Of a stretch of 64,000 nucleotides of DNA, positions 26,268 through 33,741 are shown piece by piece. Positions within the stretch are counted from its first letter, which is position 1, and each line of letters opens with the position of its first letter. A model generated the notes under the pieces. That model saw only the letters and a program-made list of their open reading frames with translations. It was not told the origin of the DNA and did no database searches. The position numbers and the translations under genes were made by a program. The stretch covers positions 1 through 64,000 of the forward strand of contig NZ_NIRR01000021.1 of assembly GCF_002204745.1 (NCBI RefSeq), given 5' to 3'. The DNA is from Hymenobacter amundsenii (GTDB lineage: Bacteria > Bacteroidota > Bacteroidia > Cytophagales > Hymenobacteraceae).

Positions 26268-26306
26268 GCTTCATTTTAAAGCCTGATTTCCCAATCCGTA
26301 GCAATC

Positions 26307-27443
26307 ATGCGTTTCTCCGATATTTCCGGTCAGCAAGTTGTTAAGCAGATGCTCGTGGGCGGGGTGCGGCGCAGCCACGTGGCGCATGCCCAGCTGTTTC
26401 GCGGGGCCGAGGGCTCGGCGGCGCTGGCCCTGGCGCTGGCCTACGCGGCGTTTCTAAACTGCGAGAACCGTCCGCCCGAAGCCGAGGACTCCTGCGGGGC
26501 TTGCCCGAGCTGCCAGAAAATCGACAAGCTCATCCATCCCGACCTCAACTTCATCGTGCCCGTAACCACCACCAAGGCGGTGGCCAAGGATGCCACGAGC
26601 AGCAAGTTCGGGGCCGAATGGCGCGAGTTTGTGCTCAGCAGCCCCTACCAAGGCCTCAACGACTGGATGCAACACATCGGGGCCGAGAACAAGCAGGGCA
26701 GCATTTCAAAGGATGAGAGCGTGCAGCTGCTGCGGCTGGTGAGCCTCAAGGCATTTGAGGCGCGCTTCAAGCTCGTTATTGTCTGGCTGCCCGAGCTGAT
26801 GCACCCGGCGGCGGCCAACGCCGTGCTCAAGCTACTGGAAGAGCCGCCGCCCGCTACCGTGTTTCTGCTGGTAAGCTTCGCGCCCGAGCAGCTGCTGCCC
26901 ACCATCATCAGCCGGGTGCAGCCAGTGGTGGTGCGGGCTCTCTCGGAGGAGGAGCTGACGGCTTGGCTGCGCGACAGCCACGGCGTGCCCGAAGCCAAGG
27001 CCCGGCAATTGGCCCAACTCACTGATGGCAACGTGGGCGCTGCTTTGGCCGCCAGCGCCGGGGCGGGCAGTGCCGAGCACGACTATTACGCCCTGTTCGT
27101 GGGCTGGATGCGCACCTGCTACGGCAATAAAGTAGCCGATATATTGAGTAAGAGCGACGAATTTCAGAAGCTGGGTCGCGAAAATCAGAAGGAGTTCTTC
27201 CAGTACGCCCTCACGCTGCTGCGCAAGGTGCTCCTCTTCGGCCTCGACCCCCAGCTGGTACCCCATTTGCCCGCTGGCGAGCAGGGGTTTATCAAGGGCT
27301 TCAGCCCCTTCGTGACGCCCCGCAACGCCGACGCCCTCACCCAAGAAATCAACGCTGCCCATTACCACATCGAGCGCAATGCTAACCCGCGCATGGTATT
27401 CGTCGATGTGTCCCTGCGCCTGGCCGAGTTGCTGCGGATGTAG
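26307..27443 (+). CDS. holB: DNA polymerase III clamp-loader subunit delta-prime
   Basis: A 378-residue AAA+-type clamp-loader subunit. The Walker A region reads RGAEGSAALALA and lacks the GKT Lys, as in delta-prime subunits, which do not hydrolyse ATP. A four-Cys zinc module (CENRPPEAEDSCGACPSC) follows near residues 52-71. The sensor region NAVLKLLEEPPPATVFLL and ISRVQPVV are family hallmarks. It would join delta and the tau/gamma subunits to load the sliding clamp. The C-terminal third is helical and diverged as usual for Bacteroidota. Confidence 0.9.
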   Translation: MRFSDISGQQVVKQMLVGGVRRSHVAHAQLFRGAEGSAALALALAYAAFLNCENRPPEAEDSCGACPSCQKIDKLIHPDLNFIVPVTTTKAVAKDATSSKFGAEWREFVLSSPYQGLNDWMQHIGAENKQGSISKDESVQLLRLVSLKAFEARFKLVIVWLPELMHPAAANAVLKLLEEPPPATVFLLVSFAPEQLLPTIISRVQPVVVRALSEEELTAWLRDSHGVPEAKARQLAQLTDGNVGAALAASAGAGSAEHDYYALFVGWMRTCYGNKVADILSKSDEFQKLGRENQKEFFQYALTLLRKVLLFGLDPQLVPHLPAGEQGFIKGFSPFVTPRNADALTQEINAAHYHIERNANPRMVFVDVSLRLAELLRM

Positions 27444-27616
27444 CGTTGAGGCGCAATGGCAGGTGAGACTTATTCTCATCCACCGCTGAGTTGAAGTTGC
27501 TTATTTTGGGCTGAAAAGCAGTTCAATGGCTCAAAAACGCAGTAAATACTATTTGCTAAATTGATATAGCTGGCGCTAAAACTATTATAGGCAGCCGCCT
27601 CAAGTATCCTGGCGCG

Positions 27617-27624
27617 TATCTTTG
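27617..27624 (+). promoter_or_regulatory. Putative -7 box upstream of hemC
   Basis: TATCTTTG matches TAnnTTTG 60 bases before the hemC start. No TTG at the expected spacing. Confidence 0.4.
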
Positions 27625-27683
27625 TTGCTGCTTCCGGACTGGCTTTCTGTCCCAAGTTTCCTGGTTTCTGACGTTAATTCCTA

Positions 27684-28625
27684 TTGAAAACTTCCATTCG
27701 CATCGGCACCCGGGGCTCCAAGTTGGCCCTCTGGCAGGCCCACCACGTCGCCGACCGCCTGAGGAGCGCCGGCCTAGCGCCGGAAATCGTCATCATCACC
27801 ACCAAAGGTGATATTGTGCTGGACCGCTCCCTCGATAAGATCGGGGCCAAGGGGGTGTTTACCGAAGAATTAGAAGAGGGCCTGCGCACCGGCCACGTCG
27901 ATATTGCCGTGCACAGCGCCAAAGACGTGCAAAGCACCATTCCGGCCGATCTGGAGCTGCTGGCCTTCATGGAGCGCGAGCGGGTCAATGATGTGGTGGT
28001 CAGCTTCGACCCCGACCTCGACCTCAACCGGCCCGACCTGATTTTGGGCACCAGCAGCACCCGCCGCAAGGCCATGCTGCGCCGGTTTCTGCCCCAGGCT
28101 ACCGCTGCCGAGGCCCGCGGTAACCTCCAGACGCGCCTGCGCAAGCTCGAAGAAGGCCAATACCATGGCCTCGTGCTGGCCTATGCCGGCGTGCACCGGA
28201 TGGAATACGACGGCCTGATCCGCCACGTGCTGCCCGAAACGCAGTACGTGCCCGCAACCGGCCAGGGCAGTGTGGCCATCGAGTGCGCCCGCAACCTGGA
28301 GCCTGCCCTTAAAGCCCAACTGCACGCCGCCCTCGACCATGCGCCCACCCACATCTGCCTGGCCACCGAGCGAGCCTACCTGCGCACCATGGAAGGCGGT
28401 TGCAGCATCCCCAGCTTCGCCCTGGCTACCCTAGTCGGCCCCGATAGCCAAACCGTGCACCTGCACGCCGGCCTCATCAGCCTCGATGGCCAGCAGTTGC
28501 TCGAAGAAGTCCGCACCGCTCCCGTTGCTGAATCCGAACGGCTCGGTACGGAGTTGGCAGAAAGCATCCTGGGCTGCGGTGGCCGCGAAATCCTGGAAGC
28601 CATCCGGCAGGGCAGGAATGAGTAA
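27684..28625 (+). CDS. hemC: Hydroxymethylbilane synthase (porphobilinogen deaminase)
   Basis: A 313-residue enzyme joining four porphobilinogens into hydroxymethylbilane for heme. Landmarks are RIGTRGSKLALWQA at the start, DIAVHSAKDV in domain 1, GTSSTRRKAML, the ARGNLQTRLRKL substrate-binding stretch, and the cofactor Cys in MEGGCSIP near residue 240. The frame begins with TTG; no ATG lies in frame before the first conserved residues, so TTG initiation is likely. Only a short gap with a hairpin separates it from the convergent DUF2238 gene. Confidence 0.95.
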   Translation: MKTSIRIGTRGSKLALWQAHHVADRLRSAGLAPEIVIITTKGDIVLDRSLDKIGAKGVFTEELEEGLRTGHVDIAVHSAKDVQSTIPADLELLAFMERERVNDVVVSFDPDLDLNRPDLILGTSSTRRKAMLRRFLPQATAAEARGNLQTRLRKLEEGQYHGLVLAYAGVHRMEYDGLIRHVLPETQYVPATGQGSVAIECARNLEPALKAQLHAALDHAPTHICLATERAYLRTMEGGCSIPSFALATLVGPDSQTVHLHAGLISLDGQQLLEEVRTAPVAESERLGTELAESILGCGGREILEAIRQGRNE

Positions 28626-28666
28626 AACGGTCATGCTGAGCGAAGACGCAGCATGACCATTTTACT
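28621..28666. repeat. Hairpin with GGTCATGCTG arm between convergent genes
   Basis: The arms at 28621-28638 and 28649-28666 pair over 18 bases with one mismatch. It overlaps the hemC stop and may terminate both genes. The arm word GGTCATGCTGAGCG links it to the repeats at 6390 and 26149. A short CTCA tetranucleotide run (about five units) follows at 28664-28683, reaching into the end of the next gene. Confidence 0.8.
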
Positions 28667-28673
28667 CACTCAC

Positions 28674-29300
28674 TCACTCACTCACCGAGTCGCCCCGCCC
28701 GAACAGGGCGTAGAGGACCAAGGCGAAAATGGCACCGGTGGAGTCGGCCAGCATGTCTTTTTGAGCGTCCCAGATGTCGCCCTGGCTGCCCAGGAAGGCT
28801 GCGCCGGCGTCGCCGCCGGCTAGTTCGGCGTACACCCACTCAATTAGTTCGTAGCTCATGGCTACCGTGCCGATAACGCAGAGCGGATAGAGGTAGCTGA
28901 TGGCGCGGCTGCGGATGAGCTGGAGGGAATCGGTGTACTCGATGAGGGCGTAGGCGTAGAAGCCGACTGAGAAGTGCGCCACCCGGTCATACATGTTGCG
29001 CTTGAAACCGAACAGGTCGTTGAACCAGTCGAAAGGCACCTTCTCGAAGGTGTAGTGCCCACCCACGGTATGCATGAAAATCAGCACACTCATCAACGCG
29101 TAAGCGAGGTTGGAGAACCGCACGCCCCGTAGGTAAAGCACCATCAGAAAAGCGACCAGTAGGAAAATTGGCACGTTCTCGGCCCACCAGGTGGCCCGGT
29201 CCGTGGGGTGCACACCCAGTACTACGAACTCGATGAGATAGACGAGCAGCAGCAGTTTGGGAAACCAGGAGGCGCGGGCCGGGGCCGGAATAGTAGGCAT
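28674..29300 (-). CDS. DUF2238 (YjdF-like) inner-membrane protein
   Basis: A 208-residue protein with about six membrane helices. The central region HTVGGHYTFEKVPF, then FGFKRNMYDRVAHFSVGF, and YELIEWVYAE further on match DUF2238/YjdF, an integral membrane family of unknown function. The conserved His, Tyr, Arg and Glu residues within helices suggest a membrane-embedded active or metal site, which is inference. ATG 29300 gives a short cytoplasmic N-terminus before helix 1. Its last codons are formed by the CTCA tetranucleotide repeat. Confidence 0.85.
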   Translation of the reverse strand: MPTIPAPARASWFPKLLLLVYLIEFVVLGVHPTDRATWWAENVPIFLLVAFLMVLYLRGVRFSNLAYALMSVLIFMHTVGGHYTFEKVPFDWFNDLFGFKRNMYDRVAHFSVGFYAYALIEYTDSLQLIRSRAISYLYPLCVIGTVAMSYELIEWVYAELAGGDAGAAFLGSQGDIWDAQKDMLADSTGAIFALVLYALFGRGDSVSE

Positions 29301-29474
29301 AGTTGGCAGAGGAAAAATCGAAAAACGCGGCAACCTACACAAACGGCGCGGAACTGGCGCGTGGCCATTCCCGCTTTTCTGCCGCCCCTCACCGTTGCCG
29401 GCCGCGCCGTTGCTGAGCTGCTAGGCGCGCTGACCAAGGCCGAACTTTTCGCCCGGCCTCCCGAACAAAGCGCG

Positions 29475-29482
29475 TAAATTTG
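29475..29482 (+). promoter_or_regulatory. Putative -7 box upstream of the cyclophilin gene
   Basis: TAAATTTG matches TAnnTTTG 41 bases before the start codon; no TTG at the expected spacing. Confidence 0.4.
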
Positions 29483-29522
29483 AGCTGTTATTTGCGTTTT
29501 ACCTTCTGCCGCTCTTCACCCA

Positions 29523-30170
29523 ATGAAAAATATATTCCGCCGTACACTGCTGATTGGTTTGCTCCTGAGCTTGGCCGTACCTGCCGCCCGGGCCGCCAAA
29601 GGTCCGCGCAAAAGCAAAAAGGACGAAGTAGTCACCATCAGCACGTCGTTGGGTGATATCCGGCTGGTGCTCTTTGCCCAGACGCCCCTGCATAAAGCCA
29701 ACTTCCTCAAGCTGGCGGCAACCGGATTTTACAACGGCACTACGTTCCACCGCGTTATTCCGGGCTTCATGATTCAGGGTGGGAACCCAAATTCAAAGGA
29801 TGCCCAGCCCGCCAATGAAGGCCAGAGCCCGGAAAACGAAAAGACGATTCCAGCCGAAATCCGCCCCGAACTCACCCACCAGCGCGGGGCCGTGGCCGCC
29901 GCCCGCACCCCCGATTTCGTGAACCCGGAGCGCCGCAGCAGCGCCTCGCAGTTCTACATCGTTCAGAACCCGCAGGGTACGCCCCACCTCAACGGCCAGT
30001 ATACCGTATTCGGCCAGGTTATCAGCGGTCAGGAGGTGGTCGACAAAATTGCCCAGCAGCCCACCGGAGCCGCTAACCGCCCCGTCACGGACCTAAGAAT
30101 GACCGTGAAAGTGGAGAAGATGAAGAAGAAAAAAATAACGGAACGCTACGGCTACCAGTACGATAAATAA
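29523..30170 (+). CDS. Exported cyclophilin-type peptidyl-prolyl isomerase
   Basis: A 215-residue protein with a signal peptide (residues 1-22, ending LAVPAARA) and a cyclophilin domain. Hallmarks are NFLKLAATGFYNGTTFHRVI and GFMIQGGNP, then SASQFYIVQNPQ. It should catalyse proline isomerisation during folding of exported proteins in the periplasm. A C-terminal Lys-rich tail (KMKKKKITERYG) is unusual but common in exported Bacteroidota forms. The next gene begins 18 bases downstream on the same strand, so the two are probably co-transcribed. Confidence 0.92.
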   Translation: MKNIFRRTLLIGLLLSLAVPAARAAKGPRKSKKDEVVTISTSLGDIRLVLFAQTPLHKANFLKLAATGFYNGTTFHRVIPGFMIQGGNPNSKDAQPANEGQSPENEKTIPAEIRPELTHQRGAVAAARTPDFVNPERRSSASQFYIVQNPQGTPHLNGQYTVFGQVISGQEVVDKIAQQPTGAANRPVTDLRMTVKVEKMKKKKITERYGYQYDK

Positions 30171-30187
30171 GCCCCGGCTGCCTGCCC

Positions 30188-31096
30188 ATGAAAATTCTTG
30201 TAACCGGCTCCAACGGTCTGCTGGGCCAGAAACTGGTGGCGTTGCTCAGCCAGCAGCCCGACCTGGAGCTGGTGGCTACCTCCCGCGGGCCCAACAAGCT
30301 GGCCACGTTGCACCCCCACGTGCGCTTCGTGCCTCTCGACGTCACCGATGCCGGACAGGTGCAGCGGGTTATCGGGCAGGAGCAGCCCGCCCACCTCATA
30401 CATACTGCTGCCCTCACCAATGTGGATGAGTGTGAGTTGAATCGGGCCGATTGTTGGAGCCAGAACGTAACGGCCGTGCAGCATTTGGTGGCGGCCTGCG
30501 AGCAGCATCAGGTGCATTTGCTGCACCTGAGCACCGATTTTGTCTTTAGCGGGGATGCCGGGCCACTGGCCGAGGAAGCCGCACCGGGGCCGGTTAATTT
30601 TTACGGGGAAAGCAAGCTGGCCGCCGAGCAGCTCGTGCGGCAGTGCCGCACCCCCTGGGCCATCCTGCGCACCGTGCTCGTCTACGGCGTCGCCCACGAC
30701 TACGGCCGTACCAACATCGTGCTTTGGGTGCGCGATTCGCTACGGGCTGGCCAGGCTATCAAAGTAGTTGATGACCAGTGGCGTACGCCCACCTTAGCCG
30801 AGGACCTGGCCCAGGGCTGCTGGCTGGCGGCCTGCCACCATGCCACTGGCATCTACCACCTTAGCGGGGCCGAACTACGCACGCCCTATCAAATGGCGCT
30901 CCAGGTAGCCGATTATTATGGCCTTGATGCTGCGCTCATTACCCGCGTTAATGCCGCCACGTTCTCGCAGCCTGCCCAACGGCCTTTGCGCACGGGCTTC
31001 ATAATCGACAAAGCCGAGCGGGAACTGGGATATCGGCCGCACTCCTTTGCCGAAGGTATTGCTTTGGTTGCTCGGCAGACCCCGCAAGCTGAGTAG
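30188..31096 (+). CDS. RmlD-like SDR family sugar-nucleotide reductase
   Basis: A 302-residue short-chain dehydrogenase of the dTDP-4-dehydrorhamnose reductase type. The NAD(P)-binding GxxGxxG is TGSNGLLGQ at residues 6-14; the catalytic YxxxK is YGESK near residue 140, with the preceding LSTDFVFSG strand. Family members reduce dTDP-4-keto-rhamnose to dTDP-rhamnose, but many Bacteroidota relatives have drifted specificity and no rml partners are nearby, so the substrate is uncertain. Possibly co-transcribed with the cyclophilin gene. Confidence 0.83.
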   Translation: MKILVTGSNGLLGQKLVALLSQQPDLELVATSRGPNKLATLHPHVRFVPLDVTDAGQVQRVIGQEQPAHLIHTAALTNVDECELNRADCWSQNVTAVQHLVAACEQHQVHLLHLSTDFVFSGDAGPLAEEAAPGPVNFYGESKLAAEQLVRQCRTPWAILRTVLVYGVAHDYGRTNIVLWVRDSLRAGQAIKVVDDQWRTPTLAEDLAQGCWLAACHHATGIYHLSGAELRTPYQMALQVADYYGLDAALITRVNAATFSQPAQRPLRTGFIIDKAERELGYRPHSFAEGIALVARQTPQAE

Positions 31097-31743
31097 CGAA
31101 AGTGCGGCAGTAAAAAGCCATAAAGGCGCCCGATAGGTATCAGGCCGCCCTTTATGGCTGGTAATTGATGCTTATATATAACGTAACGATTAGTGTAACC
31201 GGTTTAAAGCGAGGTACTATAAACTAGCGGATCGTAAGAGCTAGGAAAAAAAACCCGCAAGCAACGCCCACGGGATTTTCACACACCTATTGCAACAACC
31301 TAACAGTAGGGGGTGAGCGGCAACTTACCGCACCGGCGCTACTGGAATTATTATATTATGCTCATCGGGCCAAAAAGCTGGCTGACGAAAACTTTCAGGA
31401 GTAGTAAAATTAGGCTGATACCTGGTATTGGCTGCACAGCGGTCGACTTTGATTCCTGCTACAACATTGAGCAGGCAGTAATCAAGACCGTTTAGAGTGC
31501 TGGTCAGCCAAACTGCCGGCCGTTCATATTACAATAGTATAGCGTAGCAAAAGGAGTGTAAAGGACACTTGTAGCATAAAAGTGACTTGATTAATTCGCG
31601 TATTTATTAGTAGTATTTGATATAAATTAATAATTTTTAATATTGTATATTATTGTATATAAAGTAATTGAGCTTACTGAGAGTTGCTATGCAAGCGAAA
31701 TAAAATTAAGGTATAGTTACTGCTTAGTGACAACAGAAAAAAG
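31097..31743. other. AT-rich intergenic region (647 bp)
   Basis: The left end holds a hairpin (AGCCATAAAGG at 31116 pairing with CCTTTATGGCT ending at 31159) that may end the RmlD-like gene. The rest grows steadily more AT-rich, reaching a tract with TATTGTATAT repeated twice near 31640-31660. A 60-codon open stretch at 31313-31495 has no protein-like character. No gene, RNA or transposon remnant could be supported. Confidence 0.6.
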
Positions 31744-32702
31744 TTAATGAATCCGACGATTGATGATGTTTTGTAGGCTTAGAATGGTGCCGACTAAGGC
31801 TGTACCCGGCCACGCCACCAGCCACCAGTCGGTGGGGGCGAGGCGTACGGCTGCCAGCAACCGGCCCCAACTGCCCACATCGGGCGGCAGGCCCACGCCC
31901 AGAAAGGAGAGAGTGGTTTCCAATCCGACCAGTAGGGCTACGGTGAGTGGCAGGCGCACCAGCAGCACATGGCGGGTATTGGGCCAGATATGCCGCCGCA
32001 GTAGCTGCCATCCCGGGATGCCAGCGGCCCGGGCTGCTTCCAAATAAGGTTGGGCAACTGTTTGGAGCGTAGCGGCCCGCACCAGCCGGGCGGGTCCCGT
32101 CCAGCAGCTTAGCCCGAGTAGCGCCACCAGCCCACCCAGCGAAGGGCGCTGCACGGCCACGGCTACCAGCACCAGAATCAGCAGCGGCACCGATTCGAGC
32201 AGCGTTGCTAGCCCCAGCACGGCTGCATCAATGGGAAAGCCCCACGCTTGGCGACCCCAGCGCGTACGCCCCAAAAGCCACCATACGGCTGTTGCTGGTA
32301 CCAAGGCGGCAGCGGCCAAGGTCCAGTAGGGTGCAAGGGCTGCAAAGCCAAGCAGTGCCAAGCCGCCCGCCACCGCTGCTCGCCGCGGTAGCCGTCCGCC
32401 CGAGTTGCCTAAAAAGCCGGCCGCGCTGCCCATTGCGGCCCCCAGCAATAGCGCGACAAGTGTAGCAGGTACGCTTACCAGCACCAGCGTGCGCGCCCCG
32501 AGCAGTAACGCCACGCCCACATCGAGGCCCTGCGAATCGGTGCCCAGCCAGTGGCTAGGTCCGAAGGGCGGTTGGTTGATGCTGGTTAAGTCGGGAGGCG
32601 AAATTTCGGGCGCGCCAATAGGGCTGCCAGCAGCACCAGGCCCAACCAGGTGCCGGCCAGCCACTGGCGCCACGGTCGGAAGATGGTTTGGGCCCTACTC
32701 AT
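31744..32702 (-). pseudogene. DppC-type ABC transporter permease, frameshifted
   Basis: The second permease of a peptide/nickel-type importer. The start codon at 32702 overlaps the dppB-like stop as ATGA, and this frame encodes a proper first helix (GTWLGLVLLAALLA) before being lost. The rest of the protein, from PEISPPDLT through the permease domain with the EAARAAGIPGW coupling loop, lies in another frame. The shift is inside GGGCGCGCC at 32608-32616; one extra base would restore a protein of about 320 residues. A downstream GTG cannot supply helix 1. This is a recent mutation or a base error in a GC run. Confidence 0.85.
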
Positions 32703-33736
32703 AGCAGCCGGATGCGGGGGTCGATGAACTGGTAGAGCACATCGGTGAGGGCCTGGGCCGCCAGCCGTACCAGAGCCACCAGACCCACCGCCCCTAGCAG
32801 CACGGGGTAATCTTGGGTGGCGGCGGCTTCGGCCAGCAGCCGGCCCATACCGGGCAGCGCGAACAGAAACTCCACTACCACCGAGCCGGCAACCAGCCCG
32901 GGCAGCAACTCTGGCAGCAGTGCCAGGACCGGCAGCAGGGCGTTTCGTAGCACATGGTGGCGCACGGTACGCCTCCGCGAAGCCCCTTTAGCCCGGGCCG
33001 TTGCTACGTAGGGCTGGGCTAATTCGCGCTGGATGGCACCGTCTAGCTGAACAACCAGCACCGGCAAGCTCACGATAACCAGGCTTACCGTTGGCAGCGC
33101 CAAGTAGTAAAGCGTGCGGCCCGGGTATTGCCACCACGCTCCCGCGTCGCTGTCGAGGCCTAACCCGAAAGCTGGAAACCAAGCCAGTGTGTCGGGGTTG
33201 GCGAGCAGTAAAAGCAAACCCACGGCCACCAGAAACAGCGGCAGGCTCTGTACTCCGTGCAACAGGGCTAGCCCCAAACGCCGCAACCGGGGCCGGTAGC
33301 TGAAACCCAGCGCCAGCCAGAAGGCCAGCGCCCCGCTGCCCACGGCGGCCAGCAACGTGAGCGGCAGCGTGTACCGCAAGGCTCGAGTTAGCAACTCGGT
33401 TACCGTCTCATCCTGGCGGTAGGAGCGGCCCAGCTCACCACGTAGCAGACCGGTGGCCCACTGGTGATATTGGTTATGGAAACCGTGCCAGCGCCAGCCG
33501 GTAGCCGTGCCCCACGAAGCGTAAAACAACGGCCGGTCGAGGCGGTAGCGGCCAAGCAGGCGTTGCGTGAGGGCAGCCTGCTCGGTCTGCCCGCCCAAAC
33601 GGGTATTGTTACTGAAAGTGGCTTGTAGAAAGGCCGTCGGGTCGGTGCTGGCCCGGCTCACCAGAAATAGGGCCGATAACGTCAGCCAGGCCGCCAGCAG
33701 CAGCCGCAGGGTCCGACGTAGTACGGCCCGTACCAC
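32699..33736 (-). CDS. DppB-type ABC transporter permease
   Basis: A 345-residue inner-membrane subunit of a peptide/nickel-type importer with six predicted helices. A first helix (LRLLLAAWLTLSALFLV) is followed by a periplasmic loop, and the coupling motif YVATARAKGASRRR contacts the ATPase. The C-terminal LFALPGMGRLLAEAA is also typical of DppB. It starts five bases after the binding-protein gene and its stop overlaps the start of the dppC-like gene (ATGA), so the three are translated from one transcript. An unusually long first periplasmic loop is seen (about 70 residues). Confidence 0.88.
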   Translation of the reverse strand: MVRAVLRRTLRLLLAAWLTLSALFLVSRASTDPTAFLQATFSNNTRLGGQTEQAALTQRLLGRYRLDRPLFYASWGTATGWRWHGFHNQYHQWATGLLRGELGRSYRQDETVTELLTRALRYTLPLTLLAAVGSGALAFWLALGFSYRPRLRRLGLALLHGVQSLPLFLVAVGLLLLLANPDTLAWFPAFGLGLDSDAGAWWQYPGRTLYYLALPTVSLVIVSLPVLVVQLDGAIQRELAQPYVATARAKGASRRRTVRHHVLRNALLPVLALLPELLPGLVAGSVVVEFLFALPGMGRLLAEAAATQDYPVLLGAVGLVALVRLAAQALTDVLYQFIDPRIRLL

Positions 33737-33741
33737 CCAGG

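Noticed and set aside
28664..28683. CTCA tetranucleotide run as a phase-variation switch
   Set aside because: It lies at the final codons and stop of the DUF2238 gene; all frames through the repeat meet a TGA, so unit changes would hardly alter the protein.
31313..31495. 60-codon plus-strand frame in the AT-rich gap
   Set aside because: No conserved-looking segment, no promoter, and length expected by chance in this composition.
32640..32673. GTG at 32673 as the true start of the DppC-like permease
   Set aside because: The ATGA-overlapping start at 32702 encodes a normal first helix in another frame, showing that the GTG lies inside shifted sequence.
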